Assembly: GCA_002480085.1 (NCBI GenBank)
Contig: DKPJ01000008.1
Span: 243,096 to 307,095 of the forward strand
Reading direction: 5' to 3'
DNA: 64,000 nt
Source of the DNA: Enterobacteriaceae bacterium UBA7338
GTDB lineage: Bacteria; Pseudomonadota; Gammaproteobacteria; Enterobacterales; Enterobacteriaceae
The notes under the pieces were generated by a model, which saw only the letters and a list, made by a program, of their open reading frames with translations, made no database searches and had not been told where the DNA came from. This document shows positions 61,495-64,000 of the stretch, piece by piece. The position numbers and the translations under genes are program-made. The number at the start of each line of letters is the position of its first letter. Positions within the stretch are counted from its first letter, which is position 1.

Positions 61495-62406
61495 TTACTC
61501 TTCCAGCGGCCAGAGCCACGCCGCGCCGCGGACGCCGCTGGAGTCGCCGTGCACCGCCTTGCGGATCGGCGTTTCGCACTCGCCGCCAAACACCCAGTTT
61601 TTGATCAGCTGCGGCACGGTTTTATAGAGCCGGTCGACGTTGCTCATGCCACCGCCGAGGACGATCACGTCCGGATCGAGGATATTGACTACGTGCGCCA
61701 GCGACTTCGCCAGCCGCAGCTCGTAGCGGCTCAGCGCCAGCTCGGCAACGGCGTCCTGCTCGCCCACCAGGCGAATAATCTCGTTGCCCTTCAGCGGCTG
61801 GCCGCTCAGGCGGTGGAAATCCCGGGCAAAACCGGTTCCGGAGATAAAGGTCTCAATGCACCCCTGCTTGCCGCAGTAGCACGGCACCTCCTCCCGGTAA
61901 CGCAGCTCGTCCTCGTCCATCCACGGCAGCGGATTATGTCCCCACTCTCCCGCCGTGCCGTTGCCACCTGAATGAGCATGACCGTTAAAGGCGATGCCCG
62001 CGCCGCAGCCGGTGCCGATAATCACCGCGAAAACGGTCTGCGCCCCGGCCGCCGCGCCGTCGATAGCCTCCGAGACCGCCAGGCAGTTGGCGTCGTTAGC
62101 CAGACGCACTTCACGCCCCAGGCGTTTGCTCAGGTCTCTATCAAAGGGCTGGCCGTTCAGCCAGGTGGAGTTGGCGTTTTTGACCACCCCGGTATAGGGG
62201 GAGATAGAGCCGGGGATCCCCATCCCCACCGTGCCCTGCTGGCCGGTCTCTCTCTCTGCCATGCCGACCAGCGTGGCGATGGTCTCGATGGTCTGCTGAT
62301 AGTCGTCACGCGGGGTGGGCAGGCGGTGGCGGAACAGCTGCTCCCCGCTGTCGCCGAGCGCAATCACCTCTGTCTTGGTACCGCCCAAATCAATACCTAT
62401 ACGCAC
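61495..62406 (-). CDS. mak: Mak, fructokinase (manno(fructo)kinase)
   Basis: 303-aa ROK-family sugar kinase phosphorylating fructose (and mannose). The start is GTG 62406, reading MRIGIDLGGTKTEVIALG, directly after AAGGAGatcgct; E. coli mak also starts with GTG. ATP-binding IGIDLGGTKTE, catalytic Asp in RLANDANCLAVSE and zinc motif HNP...CYCGKQGCIETFISG are intact. A longer ATG start at 62493 adds an unconserved extension and overlaps the rdgC promoter region. Confidence 0.95.
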   Translation of the reverse strand: MRIGIDLGGTKTEVIALGDSGEQLFRHRLPTPRDDYQQTIETIATLVGMAERETGQQGTVGMGIPGSISPYTGVVKNANSTWLNGQPFDRDLSKRLGREVRLANDANCLAVSEAIDGAAAGAQTVFAVIIGTGCGAGIAFNGHAHSGGNGTAGEWGHNPLPWMDEDELRYREEVPCYCGKQGCIETFISGTGFARDFHRLSGQPLKGNEIIRLVGEQDAVAELALSRYELRLAKSLAHVVNILDPDVIVLGGGMSNVDRLYKTVPQLIKNWVFGGECETPIRKAVHGDSSGVRGAAWLWPLEE

Positions 62407-62529
62407 AGCGATCTCCTTATTTTTAGCAATATCAAGAGAGTAGAACCCCGCCGGGGGATTAGCAATGCAAGCGGCAAGACAATTCGCTATCATGCCCGCT
62501 GATTTAACGACAAGGCTGTGGAAAATATC

Positions 62530-63441
62530 ATGCTGTGGTTCAAAAATTTAATGGTTTACCGTCTCAGCCGCGATATTGCGCTGCGTGCAGAGGAGATGGA
62601 AAAACAGTTATCCGCGCTCTCATTTACCCCTTGCGGTAGCCAAGATATGGCAAAAACCGGTTGGGTTCCGCCGATGGGCTCACACAGTGATGCGTTGACC
62701 CACACCAACAATGGCCAAATCATCATTTGCGCCCGTAAAGAAGAGAAGATCCTGCCGTCATCGGTGGTCAAACAGACGCTGGAATCAAAGATTGCCAAGC
62801 TGGAGGCCGATCAGGGCCGCAAGCTGAAGAAGACCGAAAAAGATTCGCTGAAGGATGAGGTACTCCACTCTCTGCTGCCACGTGCCTTCAGCCGCTTCAG
62901 CCAGACCATGATGTGGATCGATACCGTTAACGGCCTGATTATGGTCGATTGCGCCAGCGCCAAGAAGGCGGAAGATACGCTGGCCCTGCTGCGTAAAAGC
63001 CTCGGTTCACTGCCGGTGGTCCCGCTGACGCTGGAGAACCCTATCGAACTGACTCTGACCGAGTGGGTGCGCAGCGGCAGCGCGGCGCAGGGCTTCCAGA
63101 TCCAGGACGAGGCGGAGCTGAAAGCGATCCTCGAAGATGGCGGCGTGATCCGCTGTAAAAAGCAGGATCTGGTGAGCGATGAGATCGCGGTGCACATTGA
63201 AGCGGGCAAGCTGGTCACCAAGCTGGCCCTCGACTGGCAGCAGCGTATTCAGTTTGTGATGTGCGACGACGGCTCGATCAAGCGGCTGAAGTTTGCCGAT
63301 GAGCTGCGCGATCAAAACGAAGATATCGATCGGGATGATTTCGCCCAGCGCTTTGACGCGGACTTTATTCTGATGACCGGCGAGCTGGCAGCGCTGGTGC
63401 AGAGTCTGGTAGAAGGCCTCGGCGGCGAAGCGCAGCGCTAA
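62530..63441 (+). CDS. rdgC: RdgC, nucleoid-associated recombination modulator
   Basis: 303 aa from ATG 62530 (MLWFKNLMVYRLSRDI), E. coli length. It forms a ring-shaped dimer that encloses double-stranded DNA and restrains RecA filament formation. Conserved segments PMGSHSDALTHTNNG and PRAFSRFSQTMMWID are visible. A Met four codons upstream (62518) is possible but not supported by homologues. Divergent from mak. Confidence 0.96.
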   Translation: MLWFKNLMVYRLSRDIALRAEEMEKQLSALSFTPCGSQDMAKTGWVPPMGSHSDALTHTNNGQIIICARKEEKILPSSVVKQTLESKIAKLEADQGRKLKKTEKDSLKDEVLHSLLPRAFSRFSQTMMWIDTVNGLIMVDCASAKKAEDTLALLRKSLGSLPVVPLTLENPIELTLTEWVRSGSAAQGFQIQDEAELKAILEDGGVIRCKKQDLVSDEIAVHIEAGKLVTKLALDWQQRIQFVMCDDGSIKRLKFADELRDQNEDIDRDDFAQRFDADFILMTGELAALVQSLVEGLGGEAQR

Positions 63442-63452
63442 GGCAGCAGGCA

Positions 63453-63489
63453 CTGTCCCCTCAATGTAGGGGACAGATGCAGGGGACAG
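63453..63489. repeat. Hairpin with a duplicated right arm between rdgC and ppnP
   Basis: CTGTCCCCT (63453-63461) pairs with AGGGGACAG at 63468-63476 and also with a second copy at 63481-63489. It lies between the convergent rdgC and ppnP stops, where the other convergent junctions carry REP units. No T run follows. Confidence 0.7.
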
Positions 63490-63499
63490 GCAGAGTGCG

Positions 63500-63784
63500 T
63501 TACAGGTAGCGGCAGAGGTAGGCGCTATCTTCAGCCACCTGCAGATGAAATTCGCTATGGCCCGGCACGTTGAACACCTCACCAGCGGAGTAGGTTTTCC
63601 ATTCGGTTTCACCGGGCAGCAGCACGTTCAGCGCCCCACTCACCACGGTCATCTCTTCCGGCTGGGCCGTGCCAAAGGTGTACTCACCCTCGGCCATCAC
63701 GCCTACGCTGGCGCGGCCGGTGCTGCTGCTGGTAAAACCAATGGATTTCACTTTACCGGAAAAGTATTCGTTACTCTGAAGCAT
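63500..63784 (-). CDS. ppnP: PpnP (YaiE), pyrimidine/purine nucleoside phosphorylase
   Basis: 94-aa single-domain cupin that phosphorolyses several nucleosides. Start MLQSNEYFSGKVKSIGF and the cupin strands GVMAEGEYTFGTAQPEEMTVVSG-type core match E. coli YaiE in length and sequence. It faces rdgC, and aroM lies upstream in the same direction (next to the right edge). Confidence 0.95.
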   Translation of the reverse strand: MLQSNEYFSGKVKSIGFTSSSTGRASVGVMAEGEYTFGTAQPEEMTVVSGALNVLLPGETEWKTYSAGEVFNVPGHSEFHLQVAEDSAYLCRYL

Positions 63785-63856
63785 GGGTGGCCCTTATAAA
63801 TAAGTGTATGGAAAATCACTATAGGGGCCAGCCTTCCTCCCTGTCACGCAAAATCG

Positions 63857-64000
63857 CTACACCAGCAGCTCAGAGGCCAGACGGGCAACCAGCACGTTAG
63901 AGAGCAGCACCGGCACGTCCAGTGCGCTTTGCAGCAGGTCGCGGTGTCGCTGGTGGTAGCCCAGGCAGTCCATGATCAGTACGCTGGCGCCCTTATCAAT
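63857..64000 (-). CDS. aroM: AroM (C-terminal part, runs off right edge)
   Basis: The last 47 codons plus stop of AroM, an AroR/TyrR-regulated protein of unknown function near aroL in E. coli. The visible end contains LIMDCLGYHQRHRDLL and VPVLLSNVLVARLASELLV, which match the E. coli C-terminus. Its start lies outside the window. Confidence 0.88.
   Translation of the reverse strand: MDKGASVLIMDCLGYHQRHRDLLQSALDVPVLLSNVLVARLASELLV

Overview
The window is about 64 kb of chromosome from a member of the Enterobacteriaceae, closest in type to the Enterobacter, Lelliottia, Klebsiella and Salmonella group. The evidence is near-unbroken synteny with the 0.40-0.47 Mb segment of Escherichia coli K-12, read in the opposite direction (mdlA at the left edge, aroM at the right edge), protein lengths that match E. 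coli almost gene for gene, REP elements, and classical enterobacterial promoters such as sigma-32 boxes before lon and clpP and a pho box before phoB. Two genes absent from E. coli K-12 at these positions but known in Salmonella-like genomes are present: a cysteine desulfhydrase (cdsH) beside decR, and a tsaA-type peroxiredoxin beside acpH. The genus cannot be settled from the sequence alone.

Layout. 1-3.9 kb: mdlA (partial), decR, cdsH, queC, fadM. 3.9-13.9 kb: a long minus-strand run for protein quality control and nucleoid structure (ybaV, ppiD, hupB, lon, clpX, clpP, tig, bolA). 14.2-21.5 kb: yajG and ampG (muropeptide recycling), then the cyoABCDE cytochrome bo3 operon. 21.7-25.2 kb: yajR, yajQ, panE, yajL. 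25.3-31.0 kb: thiI facing the isoprenoid operon xseB-ispA-dxs-yajO. 31.1-35.2 kb: the nrdR-ribD-ribE-nusB-thiL-pgpA operon. 35.2-36.9 kb: an AT-rich two-gene insertion described below. 37.0-38.7 kb: yajI and tsx. 38.9-44.3 kb: queA-tgt-yajC-secD-secF. 44.4-49.8 kb: acpH, tsaA, and a pair of membrane/envelope genes of unknown function (DUF3999, DUF2339). 49.9-56.9 kb: malZ, proY, brnQ, phoR, phoB. 57.1-64.0 kb: sbcD-sbcC, mak, rdgC, ppnP, aroM (partial).

The most unusual part is the two-gene cassette between nrdR and yajI (35497-36878). Gene 1 joins an N-terminal peptidoglycan-binding domain to a C-terminal pesticin/T4-lysozyme-like domain with a complete Glu/Thr/Asp set and has no signal peptide. 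Gene 2 starts inside the stop of gene 1 (ATGA overlap) and encodes an exported four-cysteine protein of the LprI lysozyme-inhibitor type. The pair reads as a peptidoglycan-hydrolase effector with its periplasmic immunity protein, sitting alone in a housekeeping neighbourhood without visible secretion or mobility genes.

Other points of interest are an Lrp-type palindrome between decR and cdsH, a FadR-type operator in front of fadM, loss of cof-ybaE, yajD and araJ relative to E. coli K-12, an eight-cytosine tract inside the DUF2339 gene, a perfect 14-bp inverted repeat between bolA and tig, and a REP element or hairpin at every one of the eight convergent gene junctions. No tRNA, rRNA, CRISPR array, insertion sequence or integrase was seen.
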